Source: Pararge aegeria (lineage: Eukaryota; Arthropoda; Insecta; Lepidoptera; Nymphalidae). From it: a stretch of 64,000 nucleotides of DNA. Under the pieces are notes generated by a model, which worked only from the letters and a program-made list of their open reading frames with translations, did no database searches and was not told where the DNA came from. Location of the stretch: positions 18,869,501 through 18,933,500 of the forward strand of contig NC_053182.1 in the NCBI RefSeq assembly GCF_905163445.1, read 5' to 3'. The position numbers and the translations under genes were made by a program. Numbering within the stretch: the stretch's first letter is position 1; each line of letters starts with the position of its first letter. Shown in pieces: positions 21,057 to 31,365 of the stretch.

Positions 21057-21890
21057 ATATAGTACCTATTTAAAAAAGGTAGACATTATTTTATTAATTG
21101 TAATTCGCCTATTCCTTTTAAAGCTTTGGGAACACGAATTAGGCCACTGTGTGTGTTTTTTTTTCAAATCAATAAATAAATAAAATGTTTAGGTAGAATT
21201 ATTTTTTCGATTTGTTTTCTTATAGGATAACATATACCTGTACCTCCAGGTGGGATTCAATTCCAATGTCCTAAAAACATACCAACGATTTGCGTCTTTT
21301 TTTCTCAGACGCATTGTTAGCTCTTTTAAGATCTATTTCTTCATTCTGGGAATCTGGGTGTAAATATATAAATTTTTGATTCATGTTTAAAACAAAATGT
21401 CGCATTGTTGAGCTAACACCGACTCTATCACTGGAGAGAGGAATTCCGAACCTTTCCCTCCACGCAAGTCCAACACGGGTTACTCAACTTCTTTATTCCA
21501 CAATACCTACCCATTATTAATATTTGATGTACCAATATTATCAATATTTCCACATCGCAGTGTGTGTGGATATCAGATTATTATCAGCGGCCATGCTATC
21601 ACGGTTCAAGAGGTTAGCCGTTATCGAATATTAAAAATACCAGCATTGTAACCGTTCCGAGGAAATTTTGTTACAGGTTTCGTTATATCGCCGGTTTTAC
21701 TTAATAATACCAGCAAATAGCCCAATTCTGACTAACGTGCTTCAGTGCAGACCGATCGGCATCTCACTATCGCGCGGTAGAATAACCGCTTGTTTTACTA
21801 AGAAATAAAGAAAGACACCACTACTCTCGAGGTTTTGTGTTCGATTATCGGGCGAGCTATTAAATAGTATTGGGATTTTCTATCAAGAAG
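21057..21890. other. Mostly unassigned sequence
   Basis: 21560-21720 contains several TATC/GATA cores. Otherwise nothing was recognised. Confidence 0.35.
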
Positions 21891-22140
21891 TTCTTAATAC
21901 CCGCGGTGATTGGCGTGCCTCGGAGAGCACGTTAAGCTTCGGTCTTTCGCCTAATATCTTTCCGGTCGATTCGGTGCTGCCGTCCCATGGGACTATAAGA
22001 GTGCGGGAACCGAGAGTACACATGTGTGTTCGCACACACTTCTGTGCAATAATAGCTTCCGCGTAATTGGAAAATCTCTTTAAAGATTCAGCCACCACCG
22101 TGGCTGAAATCGGTCATGGAAACTGTATGCATTACGCTTA
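21890..22140. mobile_element. LINE-derived fragment
   Basis: GATTGGCGTGCCTCGGAGAG, CACGTTAAGCTTCGGTC and GTGGCTGAAATCGGTCATGG are blocks I associate with repeated lepidopteran LINE DNA. The minus-strand frame includes EAIIAQKCVRTHMCTLGSR. The family and orientation are uncertain. Confidence 0.45.
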
Positions 22141-22298
22141 ATATACTCGTACTATAAACATCTTTTATATTTGAAGGATTGTATCTTTTAATTTATTTTG
22201 TCTTATTTATGTGTATTTTATTTATTATGGTTACTTTTATCGTATGTATGTTTAGACCTTTTATGTATCTAGTTACAAAATATATATGACACTAGGTG

Positions 22299-22545
22299 TT
22301 ACGAGTCGCGAAGCTCAAGTGGCAATGGGTGGGGTACATAGTTCGGAGGAGGGATGGACGTTGGTGTCTAAGTGCTGGAATGGCAGCTTCGCACTGGTAA
22401 ACGCAGCGTTGGTCGATCTCCGACGAGGTGAACGGACGACGCAGATAGCCGCTGCATGCAAGCGGCACAAAACCGTGGAATTTGGAACTCCCTACAAAAG
22501 ACCTATGTCCAGCAGTGGACGTCTATTGGTTGATATGATGAGGGG
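22299..22545 (+). mobile_element. LINE-C 3' end
   Basis: It covers CGAAGCTCAAGTGGCAATGG through GGTGAACGGACGACGCAG to GTCTATTGGTTGATATGATG. A ~15 bp deletion removes the usual GACATCAAGCGAGTCGCAG region. Confidence 0.85.
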
Positions 22546-23283
22546 TTACCCTACATGTTTTCGTTTTTTTCTTCAATCTGACAGAAAATGTAATTAGTTC
22601 TGGGATATCAAGTAGGTAACCTATCTTTATACAAAATATCAGCAAGATTGGTTAAGTTATAAAACCTTGGTTAAGTTATAAAACCATGCATATATAAAAA
22701 AGGCATTTTTTTAATTCTGTAGAACGATTCCTTCGTTATTTTCTGGAACAAAAAGTATCGTATGTCCATCTAAATGTATGCTTCCCAAATTCCGTCAATA
22801 GCTATGATGGCTTAACATAGATATACCTACAGCTATTGCAATTTCAACAGATAATATTCGTAAGTAACATTCCCCAACATCAATCCGACCACTCGAACGC
22901 CAGATAGCTCTATTTATCAATAGTTGGATAATTTTAAAACAGAGATTCATTAGCCGTTATCTTATCTGTCAAAACGGAGTCCATTAAGCGTGCTATCTCG
23001 TGTTTATCGCGCTCTTATCGCACCGAGATGAGAGGGACAGCGAAATCGGTCCACCATTTTGAAATATGACGTCTAAAATCGGTATTTAATTTATCGGAAG
23101 AAATCATTCCAAATTAATGTTTTTACGTCTATTTTCCTGTTTGTTGACACCTTTTTTGTCGATAAAGTTATTAATTTAGGCCGTAGTCCCAGATCAACAG
23201 ATCTACTAGTTAATAAATGTTGCAACGTATTACCTATTAAAGGTTGATGTCGTCATCGTCTTTAGCTATATCATTTGACTGTT
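22546..23283. promoter_or_regulatory. Unique sequence with a GATA-rich segment
   Basis: 22890-23075 includes GCCGTTATCTTATCTGTC, TGCTATCTCGTG, TTTATCGCGC and CTTATCGCACC, a dense set of GATA-type cores in non-repeat DNA. The rest is unassigned. The regulatory role is only inferred. Confidence 0.25.
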
Positions 23284-23630
23284 TAACTAATATTATAAAT
23301 GTGAAAGTGTGGATGTTTGTTACTCAGTCACGCAATAACTGCTAAACAGATTTGGATGAAATTTGACATGCGTGTAGCCTTTGACATGGAAAAGAACATA
23401 GGCTACCTTTTATCCCTTAAGTAGTTCCCGAGGGAAAATTGAAAATTTTTTACGGGCTTAGCCGCGGGTAGACAGCTTGAAATTTGGTATGCATCCCACC
23501 TATGCTATGGCATGTGCTTTCTTAACCAATCTCTCAAATAGTTCCCGTGGTAAGATTAAAAATTGTTAACGAGCGAATCTTTAGACCCGATTCTGAAGTC
23601 CACGCAGACGAAGTCGCGGGCAGAAGCTAG
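23284..23630 (+). mobile_element. Helitron-like family 1, near full length
   Basis: It starts at ACTAATATTATAAATGTGAA, has ACAGATTTGGATGAAATTTG, and ends ACGCAGACGAAGTCGCGGG followed by CAGAAGCTAG (CTAG 23627-23630). No Rep/helicase ORF. Length is about 345 bp. Confidence 0.75.
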
Positions 23631-23804
23631 TCTTTTGATAAATCGAATCCAGTGTTCATTAATAACAACTTTATTGCATACTACTTGTACGATAATACAA
23701 TACGATTTTAGTGCTTCTATCGTTAAACCCCTTCACCACTATATTTTTCAACCATCCTCCGCCTTTCATCCTCTGTTCTTACTTTAATTTTTCCCTCTTC
23801 CCAT

Positions 23805-23880
23805 GAAACGTTCTGATTGGCCAATGGGAAAGCGCGGGAAAACAGTAATGACGTTACATTCTCCAATCAGATACGAGTTT
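23805..23880. promoter_or_regulatory. Compact CCAAT / E2F / CRE-like cluster
   Basis: Within 60 bp lie ATTGGCCAAT (back-to-back CCAAT boxes, 23816-23825), GCGCGGGAAAA (E2F-like, 23832-23842), ATGACGTTA (CRE-like, 23848-23856) and CCAATCAG (23863-23870). CTGATTGG at 23813-23820 and CCAATCAG are exact reverse complements. It may be a promoter core or a small palindromic repeat. Confidence 0.35.
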
Positions 23881-24639
23881 GTATTTCTTCGACTAAAGAT
23901 TTAAATTATTGTTTATATTTTGCCACAGATAATAAATGACAGAAAATCATGAAAATCATGTGTTGTGGCCATATGCCTCCTCCCTCATGGGAGAGAGGGT
24001 TTTAGACCCATCTAAAACACAGCATGGTGCGTTAAAAAAGGTTTGAATGGTTTTTAACGATTATAAACGTTAATGATGTCTATTTACAAACTCTTTTTTT
24101 CTATAAAACTTTTCTTGTTTCTTTAAAACTTTCTTTAGAGAAAAAGTCATTAAAAAAATTGTCTTAACTGGGGAAGCAAATCCATGTGCGGTAGTTACAA
24201 TAGTTATAGTTTAATTTTATTCTCGAATTGGATGTTTTTCTGTTATTCGTACCTTAATTGGTACCATTAAAGTTTTATGATAATCTGATAAATGCCGCAA
24301 TAGAGGTCTTAATAGATTAGACCTTAACAGAGAACGGCTAATCACTCGCATTAGTTCAATAGTAAACACTTTAAGTACCTTTAACAACAGTTTTTTTATC
24401 AAATTATATATGTATGTACTGGGCAGAGAATTGCTGTTTTCCCGTTACCATTTATTACCAACGATGTAATAAAGTATAAAACATACAGTAGCCTAGAATA
24501 CTCCTTGCAAAACGCTTTTTCAATGTGAAAGAAAACGGTCCGCCTATATCATACGAGCTAAGTATTCTGAATAGATTTTAATTTGAAATCATTGAGAATA
24601 TTTATTTACGTAGAGAAGAAAATCACAGGTTTAATATAA
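23881..24639. other. Unassigned sequence
   Basis: A short repeat-like segment at 24000-24090 (CAGCATGGTGCGTTAAAAAAGG) resembles 3785-3840. Nothing coding was recognised. Confidence 0.35.
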
Positions 24640-24899
24640 ATAAATAAATAAAAATATACTACGACAATACCCACATCGCCACCCAGTCCCAAAGCAAGCG
24701 CAGCTTGTGTTATGGGCACTAAGATAGCTGTTGAATTTTTTTTTATGAATATTATACACATTTATACTGATAATATACAGACATACACCCCGACACCGAA
24801 AAACAATCGTGCTCATCTCACCAACACTTTCCAGATGTGTGAATCGAACCCACTGACCACTCAGAAAGACCCACTCAGAAAGCAGGGTCGCTGCCCCCT
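24640..24899 (-). mobile_element. SINE-1 with short internal duplication, 5' head lost
   Basis: The reversed tail, body and part of the head are present. CCACTCAGAAAG is duplicated within the anticodon-arm region (24857-24880), and the outer head is missing after GCTGCCCCCTG. Confidence 0.82.
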
Positions 24900-24957
24900 G
24901 TTTATATGTATATTATAAGTATTTATGTATATTATTCATAAATATGTATTTCATCTT

Positions 24958-25110
24958 TATATATATATTTCTTGTGTGCGTGTGTATGCCACTGAACTCC
25001 TCCTAGACGGCTGGACCGATTTGAATGAATTTTTTGGTAGACGTTTGGGTGGAACTCTGGATGGTTTAGATTCACAAATTAGCCCCACAGATGGCGCTGG
25101 GGTCCGCTAG
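24958..25110 (+). mobile_element. Helitron-like family 2, best copy
   Basis: It runs TTTCTTGTGTGCGTGTG, CTCCTCCTAGACGGCTGG, TTTGGGTGGAACTCTGGATG, GGCGCTGGGGTCCGCTAG, with CTAG at 25107-25110. No coding capacity. Confidence 0.72.
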
Positions 25111-25370
25111 GAATTATGTAAATCTAAAACGTCCTCGAAACCACCGCAGCGAGGCACAGTTCCTAAGATGCTGGCAGCATTGCCCCTTTGGATCGCCATA
25201 CTAATTCGTTGGCCAAGGTAACTGCCCGCTCTAGGATCACCGGTAGACTCGATAACCCTTTTCGATAATTCTTTGAAAAGGGCTCTTGCCTCCCGACCCC
25301 ACGGTCCCAAAGTCTCTACTCCAAAAGGCACAAAAATGAAGCTGCTATCCAGGTTTTCAAATTTACGCCT
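25111..25370 (-). mobile_element. Retrotransposon-derived ORF remnant
   Basis: The minus strand encodes FGVETLGPWGREARALFKEL then RAGSYLGQRISMAIQRGNAA. This tail recurs in many arthropod mobile-element ORFs, but I cannot name the clade. No reverse-transcriptase core is present, and the frame ends at the fold-back that begins at 25371. Confidence 0.5.
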
Positions 25371-25414
25371 CTGCTACCAGTGCCGAGCAGGCCACTGCTC
25401 GGCACTGGTAGCAG
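25371..25414. repeat. Perfect 20-bp fold-back with 4-nt loop
   Basis: 25371-25390 (CTGCTACCAGTGCCGAGCAG) is the exact reverse complement of 25395-25414, with loop GCCA. It sits at the edge of the retrotransposon ORF remnant. Confidence 0.92.
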
Positions 25415-25486
25415 CCGCACCCACCATTGACGAGGTGGCCTGGATGTGTGATGCAGCTAGGGTATCAACACAAGTTGCATCCCAAT

Positions 25487-25610
25487 ATTCATAATAAATA
25501 TTCATCACTTATCCTAGTAACCATAACACAAGCTACGCTTACTTTGGAGGTAGATGGCGATGTGCGTATAATCGAAATATATATATTATTAATATTTATT
25601 TATTATTTAC
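25487..25610 (+). mobile_element. SINE-1 3' fragment
   Basis: It begins at AATATTCATAATAAATATTC and contains CCATAACACAAGCTACGC, TAGATGGCGATGTGCG and a TATTTATTTATTATTTA tail. The head is missing. Confidence 0.82.
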
Positions 25611-25857
25611 TTTATAGTAACAAAACGCGAAGTTGTACTGTTGTTAAACATCAACTACTAGAACAGTCAGTATCAGTCGTATCGCCAGACGGTGCAATAT
25701 AAAACTGTTAATTCAATTTCAATCTATAATGGGATGCCGGGCGATACGGCTTGTTATCTGTGTTTTACTTGTAATAGCTACGTCGCGATCGCTGGACACA
25801 ATCGCATCGATTCAATTATGGAGCAACGCCATCTGTTGTTGGATACGATAAACTGAA

Positions 25858-26210
25858 TTGGATATTTTAATAGACGTCAAACGTGATAACAGGCCAAGGC
25901 GGCCCCTAGGATGGCGGGCCCTAGCCCCTAGAAATGGGCTTAAACAACTAATACCAGGGCAGCATAGCTTCCCAGCGAGTATGACCCGGGTAGGGAGGCG
26001 TTGTTGCCTCGAGCCCCGTACCCCCGCCCGGCCTATTGGCTTGGAGATGACCCGCACGTATAGACGTCAAAACTACATATTTCCAGCATCAATTGCGCCG
26101 TCAACGCACATATATATATTTTACGACGAAAATAACTATGCATCGTATTCGTCATCCAAGGAAAAACCGGGGCAACGAGGCCCAGAGACCACAACAACAT
26201 AGAAAATACA
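25858..26210. other. GC-rich segment, possibly a LINE 5' region
   Basis: CAAGGCGGCCCCTAGGATGG, GAGTATGACCCGGGTAGGG and CCTCGAGCCCCGTACCCCC give a sharp local rise in GC. TAGACGTCAAA occurs twice (25871 and 26060). The open frames on both strands (114 codons plus, 81 minus) follow from GC content and show no motif. It could be a 5' UTR of a mobile element, but this is uncertain. Confidence 0.35.
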
Positions 26211-26213
26211 TTT

Positions 26214-26337
26214 TTAAGTCAGTGCCAAGTGAAATGTTATATCTACTAAGTGTGTATATACCTTTCATTCCGTTTACTTTTATATAGTAGCAAGGACAGT
26301 ACCTAGTAATTTTCTACATTTTACTTGGCGTTGGACC
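26214..26337. mobile_element. Palindrome-ended MITE-like element
   Basis: GTGCCAAGTGAAATGTTATA at the left and TCTACATTTTACTTGGCGTT at the right form inverted ends of about 12 bp (CCAAGTGAAATGT / ACATTTTACTTGG). The interior includes ATATAGTAGCAAGGACAGTA. Related pieces are at 9525, 34340 and 53425. Confidence 0.5.
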
Positions 26338-26484
26338 CCCTACCAAGTTCCGTCCTGTGTCAATCAACCTGAGGTGTGAGTATCATGTGCCTTTAATAAA
26401 CCGGAAACCACGCCCTCCAGACCGGAACACAGCTATTCTGCTTAGGAGCAGAAATAAGCATAGCGGTAGAACTCAAGAGTGAAT

Positions 26485-26582
26485 AGGCATCTTCTAGGCA
26501 AGCGTGCTCCACCTTAGGCTGCATCATAGCTTACCATCAGGTGTGATTGCAATCAAGCGCTCAATAAACATAAACAAAAAAA
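26485..26582 (+). mobile_element. LINE-D 3' end
   Basis: AGTGAATAGGCATCTTCTAG, GCAAGCGTGCTCCACC and TGCATCATAGCTTACCATCA match the end of the LINE-D remnant at 46570-46670. It leads directly into the A-rich minisatellite. Confidence 0.7.
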
Positions 26583-26890
26583 AAAACTCCCCCTGACAAA
26601 CTCTGTTCTATAAAAATAAAAAAAAATAAAAAAAATTCCCCAGACAAACTCTGTTCTATAAAAATAAAAAAAAATATAAAAAACTCCCCCAGACAAACTC
26701 TGTTCTATAAAAAAAATAAAAAAATTCCTCAGACAAACTCTGTTCTATAAAAATAAAAAAAAATAAAAAAAATTCCCCAGACAAACTCTGTTCTATAAAA
26801 ATAAAAAAAAAATAAAAAAACTCCCCCAGACAAACTCTGTTCTATAAAAATAAAAAAAAATAAAAAAATTCCCCAGACAAACTCTGTTAC
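26583..26890. repeat. Minisatellite, seven ~45-60 bp units
   Basis: The core ACAAACTCTGTT(CTATAA) recurs seven times, separated by AAAATAAAAAAAAATAAAAA runs and a CCCC(C)AGAC or TCCCCAGAC start. It begins at the A-rich tail of LINE-D. The minus-strand 76-codon frame with repeated FFYFYRTEFVWG is a by-product of the array. Confidence 0.92.
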
Positions 26891-27253
26891 TAAAAGCTCA
26901 CATGCTATGCATATTATGATGATAATTATTGGGTGGTGGGTATGTGTCGTAACATACATTTTTCAAGACCCACGCTACCTAATGCTGCACATACATATAA
27001 AGAGTTTGATACTGCGATCGTATCTCGACGATTAGCGCGCGGAGATTAAACAATGGGCCTTAATCGAAAAAATAATGCGTCTCATACATCTTTGGCTACT
27101 GTACACTCGGGCACAGAAATGTAATGTGTAAATTCAAATTTGACTTTTTAAAAAAATATTCATGTAGGCCGTTCACGGCGTCCAAATTCTTATTCTTAAT
27201 TAATTCTTTATGTGGTAACTTTGACCCATCTACACTATTATATAACAGAATAA

Positions 27254-27705
27254 TTGACGGCTGACTGGCGCAGTGGGCAGCGACCGTGCTTTCAGAGTCC
27301 AAGGCCGTGGGTTCGATTCGCACAACTGGAAAATGCTTAAGTGATGAATATAAATGTTTTTCAGTGTTGGGTGTTCTGTATATTATAAGTATTTCAATTC
27401 AAAAAAAATCAAAATTCATTTATTTCAAGTAGGCCTAATATAAGCACTTTTGAAACGCCAAGTCTGTCTGTGTGTAGTGGCTCTACCACCGGTTCGGAAG
27501 GCAGATTCAACCGAGAAGAAGACGGCAAGAAACTCAGCAGTTGCTCCTTTCCAACATCAACAATTTACTTTGGAAAAGAGCTGAAGATTTATGTGTATTA
27601 TATTAATAAAAATATGCATCAGCTATCCCAGTACCCATAACACGAGCTGCGCTTACTTCGGGGCTAGATGGCGATGTGTGTACCGTCGTAGTATATTTAT
27701 TTAAT
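27254..27705 (+). mobile_element. SINE-1 split by LINE-B
   Basis: The left part 27254-27394 has the head (GACGGCTGACTGGCGCAGTG, GGGTTCGATTCGCACAACTG) and body to ATAAGTATTT. The right part 27587-27705 resumes ATTTATGTGTATTATATT and runs to the tail. ATTT flanks the insertion on both sides. Confidence 0.9.
27395..27586 (-). mobile_element. LINE-B 3' end inserted in SINE-1
   Basis: The order is tail, TATTTCAAGTAGGCCTA, TAAGCACTTTTGAAACGCC, GGCTCTACCACCGGTTCGG, CTCCTTTCCAACATC. It is flanked by ATTT (27391-27394 and 27587-27590). Confidence 0.88.
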
Positions 27706-28815
27706 TAAAACCAGTTATAATCAAACACTAACTCGAAAAACTGAGATATTATTATTTAACATACAAAATAATTACAAACCCCAGGCAACCTTACATGGAG
27801 TTCAATCTATAGCTTGTTAATTGGAGATTCGTATATATTTCTTAATGCCTTCACAATGCCGGTATTGCTAACCCACGTTCTTTTCATTAAGGATGCTATT
27901 CGTTTTATTCTGATGGCAAAAAAGTATGAGCCCTCGCAAACATTTTAGATGCACTACAATAACGTGGTAAGCCCAACAACATTCTGAACACGAATCCGGG
28001 ACGTTCTGCTTAAATTCACAGCGCTCACCGTTGCGCAAGGGAGGTCGTACAAGATTTCATTTCTTCAAAGATTTTATTCGGTAATTTGTTATTAAATAAT
28101 TTAAAATTGCCCTTGAATGAATTAGAAATTTTATGTAGACTAGTAAACTTGCACATCGAGTTTTTTTTTGCTTCTAACATTCATTTTGTTAAAGTCCATT
28201 TTCTTTTAAAATTTTGTTATATTTTTATGGACATAAATTAAATTTTCAAATATGTACTGACTATGCACCGTCATTAATTTTTACTTCTTTAAATTTATGC
28301 TTTTATATTAAATCACTATTCTATTTGTCTCTAATTCTAAATACACTAGCTGTGATTTGGTTACAAAACCCGCTTGTAAACTAATTTTACACATAGTCTT
28401 TTATTTAAATAAATGTAGGTACTTCTTTTACATATCACAACTTTCTTTTCGCTACAAACTCTTTTTAATTCCCTCGTTCCCAAAAAAATCACAGATAACT
28501 GTACAATCAATTTGTCTAAAAGACCGAGGTTACTTAATGCGCGTGTGCAGTAATTAGGGCTATTTGTTGTTGCCGTTATCGGGGCCCGCATCGCCGCAAC
28601 AATGGGGAATGGCGGGCGGAGGTAATGATTCGATTAAGACGGCTGGATTTGTACCTGCCATCGAGGATTGGCTTGGTGGTATGAGCATTAATATTTTTGT
28701 GTAATGTTACTGTGGCAGACATAATACAGTTGTCACCACCCAACCCCTCCTCTTTCCTTATGTGTCGGAGAAAGAGCACCAGCTTCCTCTGTACTACTAC
28801 TACCATTATTTATGG
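27706..28815. other. Unassigned sequence
   Basis: No repeat family or coding signature was recognised. Overlapping short frames on opposite strands at 28357-28806 carry no motif. Confidence 0.4.
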
Positions 28816-28817
28816 AC

Positions 28818-28975
28818 ACTACAAAGTAGCCCTTGACTTAAATCTCACAGTATGTGATGATGCAGTCTAAGATGGAAGCGGGCTAACCTATTAGGGAGTA
28901 TGGGAGTCATATCGGTTTCTACTCGATATCGTACCAGAACACTCAATCGCTTAGGGGCCTCGGGGCGGTATGGTA
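28818..28975 (-). mobile_element. SINE-3 fragment
   Basis: The reversed tail (AGTAGCCCTTGACTTAAATC) and body (GATGATGCAGTCTAAGATGG, GCGGGCTAACCTATTAGGG, GGTTTCTACTCGATATCG) are present. The head is missing. Confidence 0.75.
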
Positions 28976-29059
28976 TAGTTGTATGTACTCTTTGAACTAT
29001 ATTTAAGAAATGTTGAATAACCGCGAAAATCTTATTTTAAAACCTTTAAAAGCAGTCAT

Positions 29060-29145
29060 ATTATATATCCCATAACACGAGCTACGGTTACTTTACGGCT
29101 AGATGGCGATCTTAGTATGTACTGCAGTAGTGTATTTATTTATTT
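29060..29145 (+). mobile_element. SINE-1 3' fragment
   Basis: CCCATAACACGAGCTACGG, GGCTAGATGGCGATCTTAG and TGTATTTATTTATTTATG identify the last ~85 bp. Confidence 0.78.
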
Positions 29146-29690
29146 ATGTACTATATATAAGTTGAGATTGCAGGTGGAATAGGAAAAATGATATTTTAGT
29201 CCACAATTTCATAAAATACCTAGTAGAAGTATTGAACGTCATAATGCTGTTTTGTATAAACACCGTGGAGAGCCAATTTAATTTGACATCGGATATACTA
29301 AAGAGCGAAACATAAAATTTATTACTTTGCGTAGAGCAAATTCTTATTAGAACCAGGGAAATAAGACATTCGTTCAATATAATCAATGATTCACACCTAA
29401 CGAACATAAAATACATTGCTTCCCCACCATTATCTAAACGAAAATCGCCCTGAAGAGAGTCCACAATGTACGCCCAACTTTATTAAAGTACGCTTTTGAT
29501 TTAATGCAACACTACCCTGTCTAAGGTACGATGTACGTAACCTAATCACTTGTCCCATCTTACTTAGTGCATTGTTGGTTAAGACCAAGGCAAGTTCAAC
29601 TCTATTTTCCTTATAAAAAAGAGTTGATTTTCCGTTGAGACAAAATTTCGTCCCGACCTACGGCCTCGCGATCCATTTCATCTCAAACAT
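29146..29690. other. Unassigned unique sequence
   Basis: A 106-codon minus-strand frame (29144-29464) shows no recognisable domain, so it is not called as a gene. Confidence 0.4.
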
Positions 29691-30358
29691 AAACTACAGA
29701 ACAGGCGTCAATTGTTAACAAGTTTAACAACTCTCGATTCTCGTGAATCGATACCAATCGATTTCGTTTATTTTCTCGCACTAAACTCGATTGTTCCACT
29801 CGATACATTACGCCCGCGGCGCGTATAGTATGTCAAATCCTAACTGACATTGCATTCGATTTTACTCTCTAATTGTCGATAGTTTGGGATCAGTTTTGTG
29901 GTTATGATTTTGACACTTCAATTGATTCATCTACGTACTTTATCACAAGCAATAAAGTGCTCTATTAGTTATTTTATACCGCTGAAATTTGATTGTATGT
30001 GCGAGATATATGTGGTTTTTTGTATGGGCATTGTGTAGGGACAGTCATTTGTTTTGACAGACTGTGTATGGCAACGGTGACTAAGATCGTGCGATTGTAG
30101 AGCGTTTTAGATCGGGAGATAATGGGAACTGACACACGGACATACGGCCGCGGCGAAACGGTAGCTGAATTCATCTTCATGCCTTTTGTTCGGTGATGGA
30201 AAGTAGACGTGATTGTTACTTTGATTCGGTCGCCTGATGGGGTCTTTTGTTCTTGTTCACGTATCGTGGGACAGTGTTTAGGCGAACGGGAAGATAAAAC
30301 GTAGTAGTTAAACTAAGTAATGTAATCGTACGCATATCAATTACCTAAGAAGGTAAGT
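29691..30358 (+). promoter_or_regulatory. Candidate promoter / non-coding first exon with strong 5' splice site
   Basis: The segment is unique and less AT-rich than its surroundings. It has insect-initiator-like TCAGT motifs (for example GGGATCAGTTTTG near 29887) and CG-containing stretches (CGGCCGCGGCGAAACGG). It ends at ACCTAAGAAG|GTAAGTTTCT, a near-perfect donor with the junction at 30352/30353. There is no long ORF on the plus strand, so any exon would be largely 5' UTR. This is speculative without transcript data. Confidence 0.25.
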
Positions 30359-30644
30359 TTCTTTATTATATTTGAATAGATAGCTAGGTTTTAAGAGTTA
30401 TAAAACCGATGACCGATGACCCTTATGATTTTTTTAGTACGTGAAACCGAAGTTATTCTGAAAAAACTAAACAAAAATTGTCATGTGCAATTTGGTAGCG
30501 ATGTAAGCTGGAGTCACATTACTGGCAATGTTTAATAATAACCACTCGAGATACAACCTTATGCTATAATAGAAGTGTTAAGACCTGTACCTGCCGCCTA
30601 GGGTTTCTACATTTTTCCTTCTAGGATTTCTTAATTCTTTTTAT

Positions 30645-30760
30645 TCTCTATAATAGATGATGTAGTCTTAGATAGTAGCTTGCTAACCTGCTAGGGATAT
30701 GACAGTTATAGTAATTCCTCTTAATCGGCTCCTTTTAAACGGTGGTAACTAGCGGCCAAG
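30645..30760 (-). mobile_element. SINE-3 fragment, diverged
   Basis: GATGATGTAGTCTTAGATAG, TTGCTAACCTGCTAGGG and a shortened AATCGGCTCC-type region are recognisable. Confidence 0.5.
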
Positions 30761-31365
30761 ATCTCGAGTCAATTTCAAATTACTCCTGTTCAAGGTCACC
30801 GGGAACCGGGACCTCTATCCATAGCACTAACAGTGTGCCACGGAGGTCATCACACGATTTTTTTTTCGAAATTCTCAAGGATTACAAACAAAGAAATAAG
30901 GATCCATCGCAACGATCTCGTAAATTCAATCTGAGTTCGTGGGTGCATGGCACACGAATAATGCTCGCTAAAAGGGTTGTCTATGCACGCCACACTTGTC
31001 GCCCGTGTGTCGCTAGATTTACATAACGTAGTTTTATTCGGCTTATAATGTGTGTTTGTGTGTTTTTTGTGTGGCTCCGTTAATGGTCCGATGGAGAGAT
31101 TAGATAACTGGTACAAGCTGTTTCAGTTTAATTATACGTGTGTAATATACACTTTCTACATTTATGCCTCTAACTGTAGTCTGCCTACTCTCTAGTCTAT
31201 GATAGTTATTATATTTGTTGTAATTATAACAATTGGTAGGTATATGCGGGAGTAAAATTTACAAACAAACAGAGAGATTGACGGTTAACGATAATGTTTT
31301 TGTTGCTTATCTATGACATATATCATTTTATTAGCAACTAAGTTATAAAGCAATCAAATTATGAA
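30761..31365. other. Unassigned sequence
   Basis: A 94-codon plus frame (30742-31026) has no family motif and overlaps a minus frame of similar length. No gene is called. Confidence 0.35.

Noticed and set aside
25858..26202. 114-codon ORF in the GC-rich segment as a gene
   Set aside because: Overlapping open frames on both strands follow from GC content and neither shows a domain or a convincing start context.
26729..26959. Minus-strand ORF with a repeated Phe/Tyr-rich pattern
   Set aside because: It is a translation of the A-rich minisatellite, not a protein gene.
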